Assembly (NCBI GenBank): GCA_020081605.1
Contig: JAHREC010000007.1
Location: 124,001 to 188,000, forward strand
DNA length: 64,000 nucleotides
Direction: 5' to 3'
Origin: Albifimbria verrucaria
Lineage: Eukaryota; Ascomycota; Sordariomycetes; Hypocreales; Stachybotryaceae
Of this stretch, positions 45,949 through 58,445 are shown in pieces (position 1 is the first letter of the stretch; every line of letters starts with the position of its first letter). A program made the position numbers and the translations under genes. The notes under the pieces are model-generated. The model was not told where the DNA came from and searched no databases. It saw nothing but the letters and a program-made list of their open reading frames with translations.

Positions 45949-46607
45949 TACTGCTTCACTACCGGTGAGCTTGATGTAGATTTCCTTCCGTTATTAACCT
46001 TTATATTGAAATCCCCATTCTTTGTCGGTAAACGGATCTGGGATTGAATGTTCTTTGACATCGATACGTGAACTTTACAGGGATCTGCCATCATGTGGCC
46101 TACCTGTCAGCACTAACCAGATCCTGGGGAAGCATTAGTGTCGTCCTGGGAGAGGAAGATAACAGTCTCGAAAATACTAAGAATAAAGGCTAAGCGGGGT
46201 CTATAATAAGTTAACAAACTAAACATTTAACACTAGTTTGTAATATGAAACTTCCTTAAACTTAGCTTGCAAAGTGAAGAATATCTGAGTATAAGTAATC
46301 CTAACTCTATCTGTGAAACAGAACATTCGCTGGACTCAATGGCTTAAAATGGTCCAATACTCTCTCCACTAGCGCTTATAAGGATTACCAGAACCTAGAC
46401 AAGTGACGTATGTTATTCGGACACATCCCAGCAGTTCTTGGATAAAGGTAATCTATAACCCTGCTTACTATCCAAGGCTAACCTTTCCTATTGCTCTTGA
46501 AATTTACGCTGAGAGGATTGCATGGCATATATAAAGTGCAAGTGCTACAGCATCTTAAGCTCACAAACTCGGTTTTTACATATTAGAGAATCAATACGAA
46601 TGAGACT
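45949..46607. other. Intergenic, P450 promoter
   Basis: No gene recognised. A TATATAAAG element lies at about 46529-46537, some 75 bases before the P450 start. Confidence 0.5.
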
Positions 46608-48367
46608 ATGGATTTAAATTTCACTAGCACCACTGCTGGCCGCAGTGTTGGGCAAGATAATGCTTATCTTCTCTCCTACTTCCTACAAAACTCGTAGGTA
46701 ACATTCATCATGCGATTTATTATGCTATTCTTCTATTTTTGATCGGATATATTGGGTGGCAATATTTGCTACGGACAGGAGCATTATGGAATTCCAAAGC
46801 AGAGCCGCCTATGCTACCGTACTTGCTTCCTGGTAATTATTTCTTAGCTGATAACTAGAGTAGATACTCTAACACTTTCTTAGGAATTGGGCACTCTATT
46901 GCCTTTCTTAGAAATACCCACAAGACACTTGTGAAAGCGCGGTTAGTTATCTATCTAAATCTAGCGGATATTTTCAATTAATATCCTAACTAGGAGCTAT
47001 TTCCCACTCCTGATCAACCATTTAGCGTATTGATAGGTGGACGTCGTACATATATTATCCTCGATCCCCGTCATATTGCTGAAACTTATAAGAAAACAAG
47101 GGAAATGCTCTTCGATGCATACGTTGATCAAGTCATGGGATATGTAGACGTCTCTCAAGGGGCTAGAAGTACCATGTGGAACACCATTGTACCTGAGACT
47201 GGGCTTTCCGTCCCTAACTCTGTACGATCTTGGGTGCGAGCAGACATGGTTCAGGGCCCTGCTTCACGACAGTTTTACGGCAATTTTCTAGCAGAGATAG
47301 ACAAGGTCTTAGAAATCGACGGCCATTTTACAACAGGGCGCGGCAACAGTCATGGAATGCTGAAGTGGACCGGCGATATTATTGTTGTTGTGTCCACAAA
47401 CTGCTTCTTTGGCACCTCCTGTTTCCAGCATTCGCCCGAGCTTCTGGACGCCTTCCACACATTCAACCACAATGCCTGGAAGCTGCTATTTCGATACCCT
47501 AAGATTCTATCCAAAACTTCACATAGCGCGAAAAATGCGTGTGTTGTTGCCCTGACAAAATATTTTGAATTGCCGCAAGATCAGAGACGCGACGCTGCGC
47601 CATTTGTAATACAATCGGAAAATGAGATGCGCAAGAATGGCATTAGCTCGCGGGATATTGCAGCTGTGTTATTTAAACTTTACTGGGCGTAAGTTCTTGA
47701 TAGGTGGAGGCTTTCGTGTATATGCTCTGTACTGAAGCGGCGCAGCATCAACGGAAATCCGTCTATCCTTGCATTTTGGTTACTCGGACATGCCTTATAT
47801 CACCCTGAACTTAAGGAAGATCTCAGGCGTGAGGTTGCACCCGCCTTTGAAAATGGTATTCAAAGCCAGCCTGATATCGACTACCTACTCAAACAGTGTC
47901 CGAAGCTCAACGCAACATTTTACGAAACAATGCGCATCCATGGCGGTGCCTCAACTTTCCGTCGCGTTGTCGAAGACACTACTATTGCAAACTTCGAATT
48001 CAAGGCAGGTAGCGATGTAATGATGCCTTACCGCCAGTTACACTTGAATAAAGATTATTGGGGCCAGGCGTCGGACGAGTTCGATATTGAAAAGTTTCTT
48101 GAGGACCCTAAATTAGCAACTTGTCGAACATATAGACCCTTCGGAGGAGGTGCAACCTACTGTCCTGGACGGCATCTGGCCCAACAGACGGCGCTGAGTT
48201 ACCTTGCGACTATTTTAACAAGGTTCGATATTGAGGTTATTGGCGGCGTTAAAGCCCAGAAATTCCCAGAGATGGATGATAAGGTGCCCACACTTGGTAT
48301 TATTTCTCCGGTTCCTGGGCATGATGTCCAAATCCAAGTACTAAAGCGTGCACCTATTCCAGTCTAG
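46608..48367 (+). CDS. Cytochrome P450 monooxygenase
   Basis: Four exons: 46608-46832, 46884-46941, 46994-47688 and 47746-48367 (introns GTAATT, GTTAGT, GTTAGT-type and GTAAGT; CTAAC branch in the second). About 530 residues. A membrane anchor (IYYAILLFLIGYIGW) precedes the proline hinge PPMLPYLLPGIGH. The I-helix region is INGNPSILAFWLL, the K-helix ExxR is FYETMR, and the haem loop is FGGGATYCPGRHLA with the Cys ligand. Haem-thiolate enzyme of the endoplasmic reticulum membrane, with an atypical I-helix (Asn-rich rather than AGxxT) as in CYP7/CYP8-like fungal P450s. Breaks near 46690 and in the CCC run 47003-47005 are one base short. Substrate unknown. Confidence 0.88.
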
Positions 48368-49353
48368 ATTAAGATCACTCATGATAGCATACATACGAGG
48401 TTATAGCTCAAATTATACTTTGAAGTAAATTGAATGGTAAAATATTAGTAGGCTTAAATGCTATTATAATATATATAAAACTGTGAATGATTGTTGTAAT
48501 AAACGAAGAATGAAAAGTAACAAGTATAAAGGTTTAACTATATTATTGATTATACTATAACGCTTAATATTACTGTATATTTCTATAAAATATGGGACAT
48601 AGCCTGCAACAAAGCAACGTTCATAAAGGCTCCTGATATGATCCTTTAGCGTATTTTACAACGTCCACTCTGTATAGCCATTCAATGATATTTAGGAAAT
48701 ACTCTACCCAGAGCTTGCGAGTCCTCATAACACCTCGGCCTATCCCTGTTCCTCTGGAACTTGCAGCACTTCCCACCTCCACATGCTGTGATCCTCTTTG
48801 AGGCAGGGGATGTGAGAGTCGTATTCATCATCAATAGATGAACCTTTTAGTAAAGCATCATTTCAATATCAATAGCTTGCGTCACAGATATATTTTTTTT
48901 CTAATTTAGACTTAGACCTGGAAGGCTCTTCAATTCCCTCTGAGCCTCTGCTGCAAATTAATAGAAGGGTAAAAATGGTTAATATTGTATTTTAAATAAT
49001 ATAACTAAATAAATACATTAAAAACTGGAATTAAAATGAACTATTTAATGCTTATAAATTGAAATGGGAATAATAGAAAAATATCTAACTTATTACTGAG
49101 AAATAGAAAGCTTAAATATAAAGTTGAGAGCTTCTCTCTATAAAATAAATTCTTTATTACTTTATAGATAAAAAGTCTGCTATAAAAACAGTAGCCTGCC
49201 TTCCTCCCTTTGTGTTAGGTAAGTTCCACTATAGCCACCTTACAATAATATTAATCTGCGGAGGTATTTTACTTTCTTACTGCCTAAAACTAGGTTCAGT
49301 CTATATTTTAGATTATATAATCTAGTCGGGATTCGTCTCCCCGTCGTCGGATA
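48368..49353. other. Intergenic, AT-rich
   Basis: Strongly AT-rich from about 48400 to 48560 and 48880 to 49330. No gene recognised. Confidence 0.6.
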
Positions 49354-51716
49354 CTAGAATATCTGAGATCCTAAAAGCCTATGACTTGGAACCATAGACC
49401 TTGAGCCAAAACCTCCACTCTTCAAGCCTACGGGTACATATGTTTGCTGCATAACGGTTGGTTGCAACGGCTGGAGGCCGATTTGGAAGTGTCTGGTAGC
49501 GAAAGATGGCAATGGAACATTGTCCCGCTTCAAAACCGCTTGTATTGATGATAAAACATCTCGTGCCAGATTGAAACGTCCACTAAGCTCATTAAGACCT
49601 TGGCAAGCCTTGATGAAAGTGTCGACTTGGATGGGCCCAGAATCCAGGTCATGCAAGACACGGAAAGCGGCCGCAGATAGGAGCTGGCAAAGCCAGAACT
49701 CATTGCCGATGGAATACAGCGCCCGGTATGTCCATAATGTAGACATGATATTGGCTGCATGAGCTAAGGATGTATTCCGAGGCTCAATGCCACCGAACTT
49801 CTCTCTCGACAATCCTTCAAATGGGCGCAGTAGGTAGATATTGATGAAGTCGAAATTAGCGCTGCTGTGGGTTAGATACTCGGAACCAATAGCATAAACT
49901 CCCCGTGCTCACTTACTGCAATATCAAAGCAGATGGTATTGCTATGCTGCTTACTTGAAGACAGTCGGGGAGAGAGTACTTCCAGCCGGTAAGCCTCATG
50001 TATAATTCCAGCCCGCGCTCCGAGTGACTGAGATCGGTGTTGTGCATGTCGTCGTTAGGGGTGGTCAAGAAGATCAAAATGTCTTCGATAATTTCTGTAA
50101 GAGCGCATTCGGCAATGAATATCTCCCGCTTGTAGGATTTCTGAGGAATTACAGACACAGGGTACGCAAACCACCAGTGATCAGGTAAATCTTCTTTCAG
50201 AGAGAACGAGGATTCATCTTCCCAGAGTTTTGGACTAGCGGGCTTCATGATTGTCTTGCAGCGATTCAAAGAGATCATAGACTTCCTGTGCAGAGGTTAG
50301 CCAACTTGATGTAAAATAAAACAAGATGAAACCACCATTCCAAAATGTAGAAGCCCCAGTCAATCCAAGAGATGGCGTATGATATTCTCATACCGCGGCT
50401 GCCAGGAGTATGCTGGCTCTGCATGTGTAGGTGCAACCGCTCGCTGAGACGCAGTTGTTTATAAATCTCGACATAACGATGGAGGTAGTCCATTGCTTTA
50501 ATTATACTCCCAGAGACCCCTCATATCCACACATCAATACAACTGCCTGCGCAACAGGCAAGGATGGACTACTTCCCTTCAACGCAAGGAGACGCTCGGA
50601 TTCCATTTGGAAAGCCCTACCCTTGTGAACGGATCGCCGGGGACGAAGTAAGTTGCTTCATTTGTAGTATATAGCTGCCACGTGTTAGAAGTGGACTTTG
50701 CATCACGGCACGCCTGATAATACGTACACAGCTGAGAGCAAGCATAGCGTTGACCAGCAAGGAGAGCAGAAGCATAAACCGTCGCTCTGGCTCGAATCAG
50801 GGTCCTGAGATTTCATGTCCTCTTCGAACATGGTCCGGTCAATAGCACGATTTCCTATCATGTCCCATGTCCAGAAAAGAAGCAAGAGGTGGTTCAGGAG
50901 GTCGTTGTGGAGTGGCACGGATGTCCAGCGTGACACAGGCAGATGAAGGCTTGAAATTTCGAGAAAGATATCTGGTCTGGTGTACATATCCCTCGTGTTT
51001 CGCCAAGTTTCGTTGAAGACATAGGTTGGGTGATTGTATCTTGTGGAGAAACTTGTGAGCCAAGTCTGTGTAGAGTAAGATCAAATCTGGGGACAGACCT
51101 CGACTCAAGTAGGCGACCAGAGAAGATAAATTCTGGTGGAGTGGTAGATGACTGGTTTCCCATGCGCTGGATGAAGGGTGTTTCCTCCCTCCCGCCCATT
51201 TCGAACCCGCTGGCACCAGATTTACTAGTTGCCAACTGCAACAACAGCTTGCCGTGCTCAACATCTCGGACAGCGGCTGACACATCACTTCCTGACTGGA
51301 TCCGCCCGATGACAGCTCTTGAATTCTCAGACAATTCGGAGCCAATATTGCGGGCGTTGTCGTGCGCTGCTAAACGCTGCTCTAGCTCTTCATGCTTACG
51401 CTTCAGTGCCTCAGCCCTCGTTTCGGATGGAGCGGTGGTATACTCGCAGATCTTGCCCGACCTGGCGCAAGCCGAGCACGCGGGCCGGGCTGCATTGCAC
51501 TGGAGAGGCGAGTTCAGTGTTTATGAACCTGCGGCCACCTTTCACGGGATGCATGGTCACCTTGATTTTGCGGCGTCTACAAAGCTCGCAGGCAGCCTTG
51601 GAAACGGCGCGTCTGGGAATCTGGAGCGGCCTCCCTGATGATTCAGATATCGACGGCAAGGCTGGTGGCCTTGGAATCAGAGGGCGGAGCACTTTTCTCG
51701 CAGCATCTTCGGACAT
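49354..51716 (-). CDS. Zn2Cys6 transcription factor with fungal-specific domain
   Basis: About 700 residues. Chosen start 51716 (MSEDAARKV); upstream codons also open but run into the 5' region. The zinc cluster CELCRRRKIK/CNAARPACSACARSGKIC is split after KIK by an intron (51560-51500, GTGACC ... CTCCAG), a position shared by many fungal regulators. A coiled linker (EALKRKHEELEQRL) follows, then middle-domain blocks: FIFSGRLLESR, TYVFNETWRNTRDMYTRPDI, SVPLHNDLLNHLLLLFWTWD and RAIDRTMFEEDM. The C-terminal half includes SSFSLKEDLPDHWWFAYPVS, ELYMRLTGWKYSLP and IMSTLWTYRALYSIGNEFWL. Further introns near 50650, 50300 and 49870 are likely. The frame changes around 51060 and 50745, in the one-base-short sense where it can be judged. 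Nuclear; target genes unknown, the P450 upstream being a possibility. Confidence 0.8.
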
Positions 51717-52846
51717 ATCGACTGTAGGATTCAGAGTGCATACAGAGGTAAGAAGAATGACTTTACGCGCAGACGAGAGTAGCATCAGGTATCCATAGCC
51801 TTGCTCCTCCCGCCAATAAGAGCCCTCGGAGCGGGGACCGATTGGGCTGCGCAGCAGTTTTGGGTAGCGTTGCATTGATTCGCGCCAAGGAGAAGTGTGA
51901 TCCTTCAGATGTATAGAATTCATTCAGTAAATATTTAGAGTGCTCTCTTCTAAGTTACTAATATAAAGGTTAATATATACTATACAAAATTAAGTTATTA
52001 TTATTTAAGAGTAAAGAATTAACGTGATTATTTTTTTCTTACATTGGAATGCACGGGAATATGTAGCCCACCCAGTCAGGACGAGACTTGCCAGACAGGC
52101 TACTAACCAGAGATCCGGTGATGATAATTGTTAAACCGTCGAGCCGAAAGAGATGATGCTTGATTGAATTAACTAACTTTTATCCCTCTTTGGGTGATAT
52201 TTATATGGGTTAATTAGCGTAAAGCATATTTAACATGACCATTTAAACTTGTCCAACACAGCTTGTCTTAGTCATTCAAACCGCGTGTGCATTTTTGCGT
52301 CGGTTTAACAATAATTAACGTTCGTGTCGCATACATCAGATGATACGAAATGTAAACTTTGGCACCGCCGTTTAGAGCTTTGTATATGTGTTCTATCTAG
52401 CAGTGCTAATTCTACGTGGATGCGCTATTAGCATATGCGAGAGTCTAAGATATAGGATACTGCCTTTTATAAACAACAAGTAAGTAGAAGTTGAGAAGGA
52501 AAACAAAATTAATTTATCAGCGAGGCCTACGTATCGGAAGCTGGGGGTGAACATTAGGATAAGCACCACAAGAAGCCACAATACTATATAACCATCTGCC
52601 CCTGCATGTGTTTGCACTGAATGGTCTTACAAAAAGAATAACGGATATATTAGGCACTAATAGTAGACTACCTAGTTTGAGGGTCCTGAAACCTCTCCGA
52701 GGTGAAAACCAGCCCACACTGGATGCGCCATACTGGAATCCGTGTTCCTTTTACGTTTCGTGACACAACTTAAGAGTACCTTCCAGGTTTCATTTGGCCC
52801 AAAACCACCGTCTCAAAACATATTTGAGTGATGAGAGCACTCTTTT
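51717..52846. other. Intergenic
   Basis: AT-rich around 51940-52060. Small mirror frames at 52393-52617 and 52517-52717 (-) are not supported. No gene recognised. Confidence 0.5.
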
Positions 52847-53421
52847 TCACCACTTGAAGGGCACAGGCTCGAGGAGATGGGAGGCCCAAGCGGTTTGGCC
52901 CAACACAACCCAGGCAACGCCAGGGGTGCCGTCAGGATCCTGGAAAAGATCTTCAAATCGCCCTTGCTCCATTCGACATTGGCGCTAAGAAGCGTTTTCT
53001 CATCACAAGTGATGTTGTTCTTGTTCAGAGAACCATCGAACCACTCCCCATCATTGGTTTGGCAAAGCTCCATAAGGCGGAAACCCTTGCCAGCCTGCTT
53101 AGGGCCGACGTAGTAGATTCGAACCTAAATAGTGCGACTCAGTAACCGGCCTTGAGAAGCATTCTTTACATCTCACACTCGAGTGAATTGTCTTACCTGG
53201 CGCTGACCCTGGTTGTCCTTGTAGGCAACTGCGCTGATTCTTGGTGCGGAGGTGGAGATCACGTTGCCACTTGCAATAACGCTTGAGGCCTTGTACTCAG
53301 TGTCGTTGCCCTCCTGGGTGGTGCTAGACTTTAGGTATGCGATGGTACCATTGCTGCGAGCGTAGAAGAGGTAGCTATAGTCGTTGCTTTCGACAGCAGA
53401 GAAATCGGTAGGAATAGACAT
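52847..53421 (-). CDS. Small lectin-like protein, no signal peptide
   Basis: Exon 1 53421-53197, intron 53196-53125 (GTAAGA ... TTTAG, phase 0), exon 2 53124-52847. About 167 residues. Starts MSIPTDFSAVESNDYSYLFY without a leader. Repeating aromatic/Gly blades (YLFYARSNGTIAYLK, ISAVAYKDNQGQRQVRIYYV, GDLKIFFQDPDGTPGVAWVV) resemble the fungal fucose-lectin-like beta-propeller fold, shortened to a few blades. The stop at 52849-52847 after EPVPFKW is reached only if one T is added on the coding strand at the A4 run 52947-52944. Without it the frame ends elsewhere. Lectins without a signal peptide in fungi often serve cytosolic defence against grazers; that role is an inference. Confidence 0.6.
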
Positions 53422-56053
53422 GTTGATGATTGAAGCAGGATTGGTGTGTTTTGGTAAGAATGTGTAGATGTGATTGTATTCTGTTGATGAGTCTGAAGAT
53501 AGAATTGAAACGGAAGGGACAGGGTCTATTTATACTTTTCACGTATGGGCACTTCGGCTATTTCAACAGCTCGCCTACGCCACGGTTTGGAAGCACTACG
53601 TTAGGTTCAACTAGTATTCTACGATCTACAGGGATTTTCATGCCTCTTCTCGGCTTCATGATCAGCCTGGATGGTGTAGATGCAGGTTGTGAACGCCAGA
53701 ATCCATATTTGATCACACTCTAGCACTAAGTAAGTGAATGTGATCTCCGACTATAAGGCGCCATGTTATCCCAAAGGAGTTATTGTTGAGTCTAGGTCCT
53801 CATGTGGCGTGCTGAGATTGTGTTTTGTCAATTGATCACTCACCGCTCAATTTCATAGGTAGCTCTTTGATCAGAACGAGAGGCGTAGGAGGACAGATGA
53901 GCACCGAGGCGTTGTGATTGTTTCAGTTCCAGGCCGCCACCATGAGGTCCGATGAAGTCATGATGTGGCGATATGGATCGATACTCTCGGCTGCTCGTAT
54001 GCCTATCTACGTTTCTCCGCTAACACCGATCTATAATGCATTTATGCTGTTTCAATATGCGGCCTGCGTCACACACGCTATTGAGAGGGCGGCATCTAGA
54101 CCCACAAACTTGGGGCAATATGATGAAGATCCAAAGGATAGCTTCTCAATATGCCGGTCGAAGCGGTTGAATAAGCCGTTCCTTGAACTCGTTCGAAACT
54201 GGTTCTACCGCCCATATCTATTCAGGATTCACAACCTATCAATTGAGTTACATTATGAAGCTCTTTTCTTCAGATCTGATCAATCTTACCCTGATCCAAC
54301 AACCCTTCTGTGATCCTTTGTGATACCTTGTAGTTGTTGAGAATCTCAATTTCACCTGCACGCTCTGATTCTACCCGACCATCACCATTCTGGGCGTCAT
54401 GCAGTTGCGCAAAAGTTCATAGTATCTGATTACGTAGCTTCCAATGGTTATTGGTCCTCCAATTAAATGGGGGTTCCAACTAATATCAGTGAAGACGGTT
54501 AGTGGACCGGGAGAATGGTGGCTGCCTTAGTGCATACGGGTACGTGGAAGCCGTCTCCATCTGCACACGTCGCTTCCTAACACGATAGCCTTGTGCCATG
54601 ATCAGCATTTTGTGTCGGCCCAGAACCTCGATCTACTGTATATCTTGCCACTCGTGGCTGGCTGGACTTGCCTTTTCTGTGACGAGAGAGTGCTGGATAT
54701 AAATGGTCTAGCCTACAGCCCTACCATCCAAGTGGCTGAGCTGAACATCCATGAATCCAGGGTTCTACCGAAGCGCGTTGCAGACACTATTAGGATGCAG
54801 GTGGATGCGAGTGGCTTGATTGACGAACACGGGGAGAATCCTATTGGTGACCATCTCCACTGTCTCAGACTAGAGCTCCCCAACTATACAGGCGCAGGTT
54901 AGCATAGCTACACTAAGCTGTTGTGGCTTTGTGATATGTTAAGCAATATGTTCATTTCCTTGCTGGCCGCAATTTCGCTTTCCATGATTTGAGAGGATGC
55001 AGATCAGCCCGAACTAGAATCGATGATGAAAGGGTTGGGGAAAAAGACAGGAAAAGAAACGAAGGGAAACGAGATGTAAGAAAAGGAGGTAGGGCACTTA
55101 ATATCCATCAAACGCTGTCTCAATGTTTTTTCACGCTATGCTTCGTTGCTTCTTTCCACTATAGAACATGGTTCAGCAGGTCTTGTGTAGACTATTGAAA
55201 TCGGTTAGTTCGTCAAAGATGATCCATTGGCAAGTGCTGCAGGCTGAAGATAATGAGTAAATAGCCTAATTCATGAAAATCTTAGAAGTTTGCCCCGATG
55301 TAACGTCAAAGTTACCACAACACTCCACAGTCGGTTTGCCTGGCTTTATGAGTCTGTAATCACATTGAACAAATGACTTGGGATATTGTACCGCTGAGTA
55401 AAAAGCATATTGAGCCAATTCCACATCTAGAGCTCGTTAAAAGTGCCCAAAAGTTGGTAAGTAGGGAGCCATACTTCTGAATCTCATTGGAGTGTCCGAA
55501 GGCTTCAAATAGGTATCGGACGCGGATCTGATCCAATTGAAACTAAGGAAAAGCTAGTAGATTAGCTGGTGATAGAAGTCCCAGTACTTAGTAGCTTTAC
55601 GAAGATCTGTTTAGTATCTAGAGCAAAATATCAAGTATCTTTATGTATTGATGTGTTAACTAAGATGCCGTGGAGCTATGGACGCACGGTGTTGGAGCCT
55701 TCAGACATTCAACTAGATACGCTTCATGTACGCTACAAGTATATTCAAACCAAGTGCCTAGAGCGGAGCACTACGCCGACTTAACTTGGCTGTCTGGTCA
55801 CATGAGGAAAGTTATGGATTTTCTTAATAATAAACGAGAGACACTATACACCTAGACACTTAGTTACTAAGCCGGTACTATTTTCTCTGGCGACTAGAGG
55901 CGTAAATAATAGCACCTAGAGTGATAATATTTTCTCTTTTGTCTATTTATTATTCTTCAAGTTAAACTCAGTCGATACTTGAGATATAATTTATTTATTG
56001 TTGGGTATTTCCGTTATCCACTCGATACTATCATGTGGTTCGAACTCAGTAGG
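53422..56053. other. Intergenic, two unassigned frames
   Basis: Plus-strand frames 53918-54313 (131 codons) and 54591-54902 (103 codons) are open, but no domain, leader or splice pattern identifies them; the second has protein-like composition (VADTIRMQVDASGLIDEHGE). A diverged repeat lies at 55512-55650, and 55860-56000 is AT-rich. Confidence 0.4.
55512..55650 (+). repeat. Dispersed repeat, copy 1
   Basis: Shares with 59828-60000 the motifs GGATCTGATCCAATT, a TTAGCTGGT block, TACGAAGATxTG, TTTAGTATCTAGAG and TTATGT. It is in the same orientation and heavily diverged, as RIP leaves old transposon copies. Confidence 0.6.
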
Positions 56054-56534
56054 TCATAAAGGCTCGTTCCCTCCTTCACGTTTAACACTAGGTGTGTTAC
56101 GCATCATGCGATCAAATGTGACCTCAAGCTCTACAAGTTCAAGTCGCCGCTGATGGGGATTGCTTGGGTTTTGAACCAAGGGATTTGAAATTCGATACCA
56201 AGAGCGGAGTGTTGATGTAAATCGGGTGCCAGCGCCCTGCTCAGAAAAGACTTTTGGTATAGTAATGGCGCAGGAGACGACCGTAGCAACAATTATATCC
56301 GCGAAACTCCAGAACGTGCTAATCCAAGCGCTGTACTCACGTCGTCCTTGCAGGTGAGGGCCATGTTAAAATAGGTTGCCTGGCCGCACAATCTACAATG
56401 CTCTGCTCCTATATGTTCAGCCTTGGCTTCAACCTGGGAGAATAGAAGAGGGCAACTCACGTTAGACCAATACAGAAGATAATGAAGCTACCACGTTTTC
56501 GCGAACATGCCATCAGTGGCCTTCAGATGGTTCG
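56054..56534 (-). pseudogene. C-terminal remnant of a rhodopsin-like integral membrane protein
   Basis: From about 56534 the frame gives RPLMACSRKRGSFIIFCIGLT (loop and start of helix 6, preceded by a stop). After an intron-like GTGAGT ... CCCAG come QATYFNMALTCKDD and EYSAWISTFWSFADIIVATVV (helix 7), and then a cytosolic tail ending RMMRNTPSVKREGGNEPL with TGA at 56056-56054. A single base is missing between CKDD and EYSAW. The layout matches the last two helices of the fungal rhodopsin-domain membrane family, of which an intact-looking member lies at 60747. N-terminal helices were not found upstream. Confidence 0.45.
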
Positions 56535-58105
56535 CTGTGGCAACAGAAAAGCAACAAGTCAATAACCAGGTTGGCTCACGCCGTGGTCACATCAAGTGGC
56601 TTACGGTCGAAGCATCTTCCTTTTAACCAGGGCTCATCCAGTAGGAGCTCCGCCTTCTTCCTCCAGGGACAAAGCAACAGCCTGTAGTACATCTGCATGC
56701 TTTGTCGCCCTCCTGTAACATGGTCACGAAGTTACACCACCTCATGGTACCCTCAGACACAAGGCTTGCACAATGGCAGAAGGAAGAGGCCTCAGCTCCT
56801 GCTTTACCATCAAAGCCGACTCAGGGAGTAACCACTGCACCGTTTCACAAGCGCTTTGTAGTACAGGTATCTGTAATGAGCATATCTCTTATCGAGTCTA
56901 AGACCCTATTAAAGTAGTTGCACTCTCCTCTACCCTCATATGCAGAGTTAGCTAAGCATACCACGTAACTCTGTTAATGTTTTCGGCTCGACTAATGCGG
57001 CAGGGATCGCTGCAACCGCCATCAAAATATTAGGCGGAGCGTGGGTTATTGGGAATGGCCGCTAAATATCTCTCCTCGGCAGAAATCGATTGACCATAAG
57101 CAGCCGGCTGAAGCACTCTAAGGTCTATTTGAAAGCCGACTTTCCTCACTACCTTTTCCAGGTAGCTTTGTAAGTGAGGTAAATTCAAGAGGTTTCCCAC
57201 CACCCTAGCGAGTTTTCAGTCAGCACGTAAGTATTTCGATGGCTTCTATGTAAACTCATTCAAAGAGTAATAATTGTGTCTAATACTGCATTAATAGTCT
57301 TGATAAAATTAGTTATCTGCCAATGTAGGACGAGGTGAAAGGAAAAAAGGCATTGGATCCTCTATAGTATTTTAACCCTCACCAAGGTCACCCTAAAGAG
57401 CAACTATAGCATCAAGGTAATAACAGAAAATGACGACTTCCGTTGCTACAATCATGGTGATAAGCCTATTGTAGTGCTTTTAAGGGTAGAGTGCAAGCTG
57501 TGCTGGAGATTCGAGTATTATCTGTGCGTATAGATATAAATCCAGCCTAGATAAATCCTTATTGTTTTAATATGGGATCAAAGATCAAGTTTTATTAAAT
57601 AGATGAGCCAATACATAAGAAAATGCCCGATTAGGACTTAGCAGCCTCGTTGCGATGCACAAGCGGCCGCTGCCCTCTCTTAGCATTAAAAAACCTACTA
57701 GTTAACGGTTTCCAAGGTAAGCTAAGTAGGTTGTTATGTGGCGCCGACTTTATAAGACCAAGCACTGAGAGTTAATTATGGGCTAGGTTTATGGTTGGAA
57801 TTATTTCCTAAACAAGCAGTAATAATTTCTTAGACTCTATTAGTAGATTGCTGGCGTACTGGGCCTTCGGCCAGGCATAGTTCATAGTCATGATTGTGGT
57901 TGGTCCCATCTCTAGAAAATTACACAAAAACATTAAATTTTCTGAATGCGGCAACTTCGGCGCGCAGGGGCTGCTTCGTGCATTTACGCTTGGCCTTCCA
58001 ACAAGTAGCGTAAGCTGGGCGCTGCTGCGGAAAGGTCAGAATGCCATTGCGGGTAAGTGTTTTAAGACGGCTGATCAATCAAGGCGCTGAAGGTGGAAAA
58101 GTGCA

Positions 58106-58119
58106 GCGGGAATTCCCGC
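58106..58119. promoter_or_regulatory. GCGGGAATTCCCGC perfect palindrome
   Basis: Fourteen-base perfect inverted repeat 327 bases upstream of SDR copy 2, of the same form as those at 25425 and 25497 before SDR copy 1. Confidence 0.55.
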
Positions 58120-58200
58120 AGCGCCCGCCAATTTACTCGTTAGGGTGAGCAGATTCAGAAGCACGATGCTGACCAATTTGTGAGAGACAGGCGGCGGATG

Positions 58201-58215
58201 GCGGGCATTCTCCGC
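58201..58215. promoter_or_regulatory. GCGGG...CCGC element, second in this promoter
   Basis: GCGGGCATTCTCCGC, followed at once by AATCCGCCCGC, so three CGG-type half sites lie within 30 bases. Confidence 0.5.
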
Positions 58216-58445
58216 AATCCGCCCGCTGCATATGCGGCGTGGCTGGTTTGCGTGCGGGTTGCGGCGCCCTGACATATCATCGTGGCATCAGACTATGAGA
58301 AAACGTATCGTTGGCTGAATGTGTGTATATATAAAGGACAGACCACGTAGAAACGTGAATTGTAAATCCAACAGATTCATTGTATTCAACAATTCCTTCA
58401 AACTACTAATCAATCACCTACTTCAGTCAGATCTATACCAGCAAA

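Larger units (their letters stand above)
56535..58445. other. Intergenic upstream of SDR copy 2
   Basis: No gene supported in 1.9 kb; frames 56702-56917 (+) and 57890-58090 (+) lack domains. The last 350 bases are the SDR promoter, with two GCGGG...CCGC elements. Confidence 0.45.

Noticed and set aside
53110..53125. Reverse-complement GGTTCGAATCTA resembling a tRNA T-loop
   Set aside because: It lies at the start of exon 2 of the lectin-like gene and no cloverleaf forms around it.
53918..54902. Two plus-strand frames of 131 and 103 codons
   Set aside because: No domain or conserved motif; kept only as a note in the intergenic entry.
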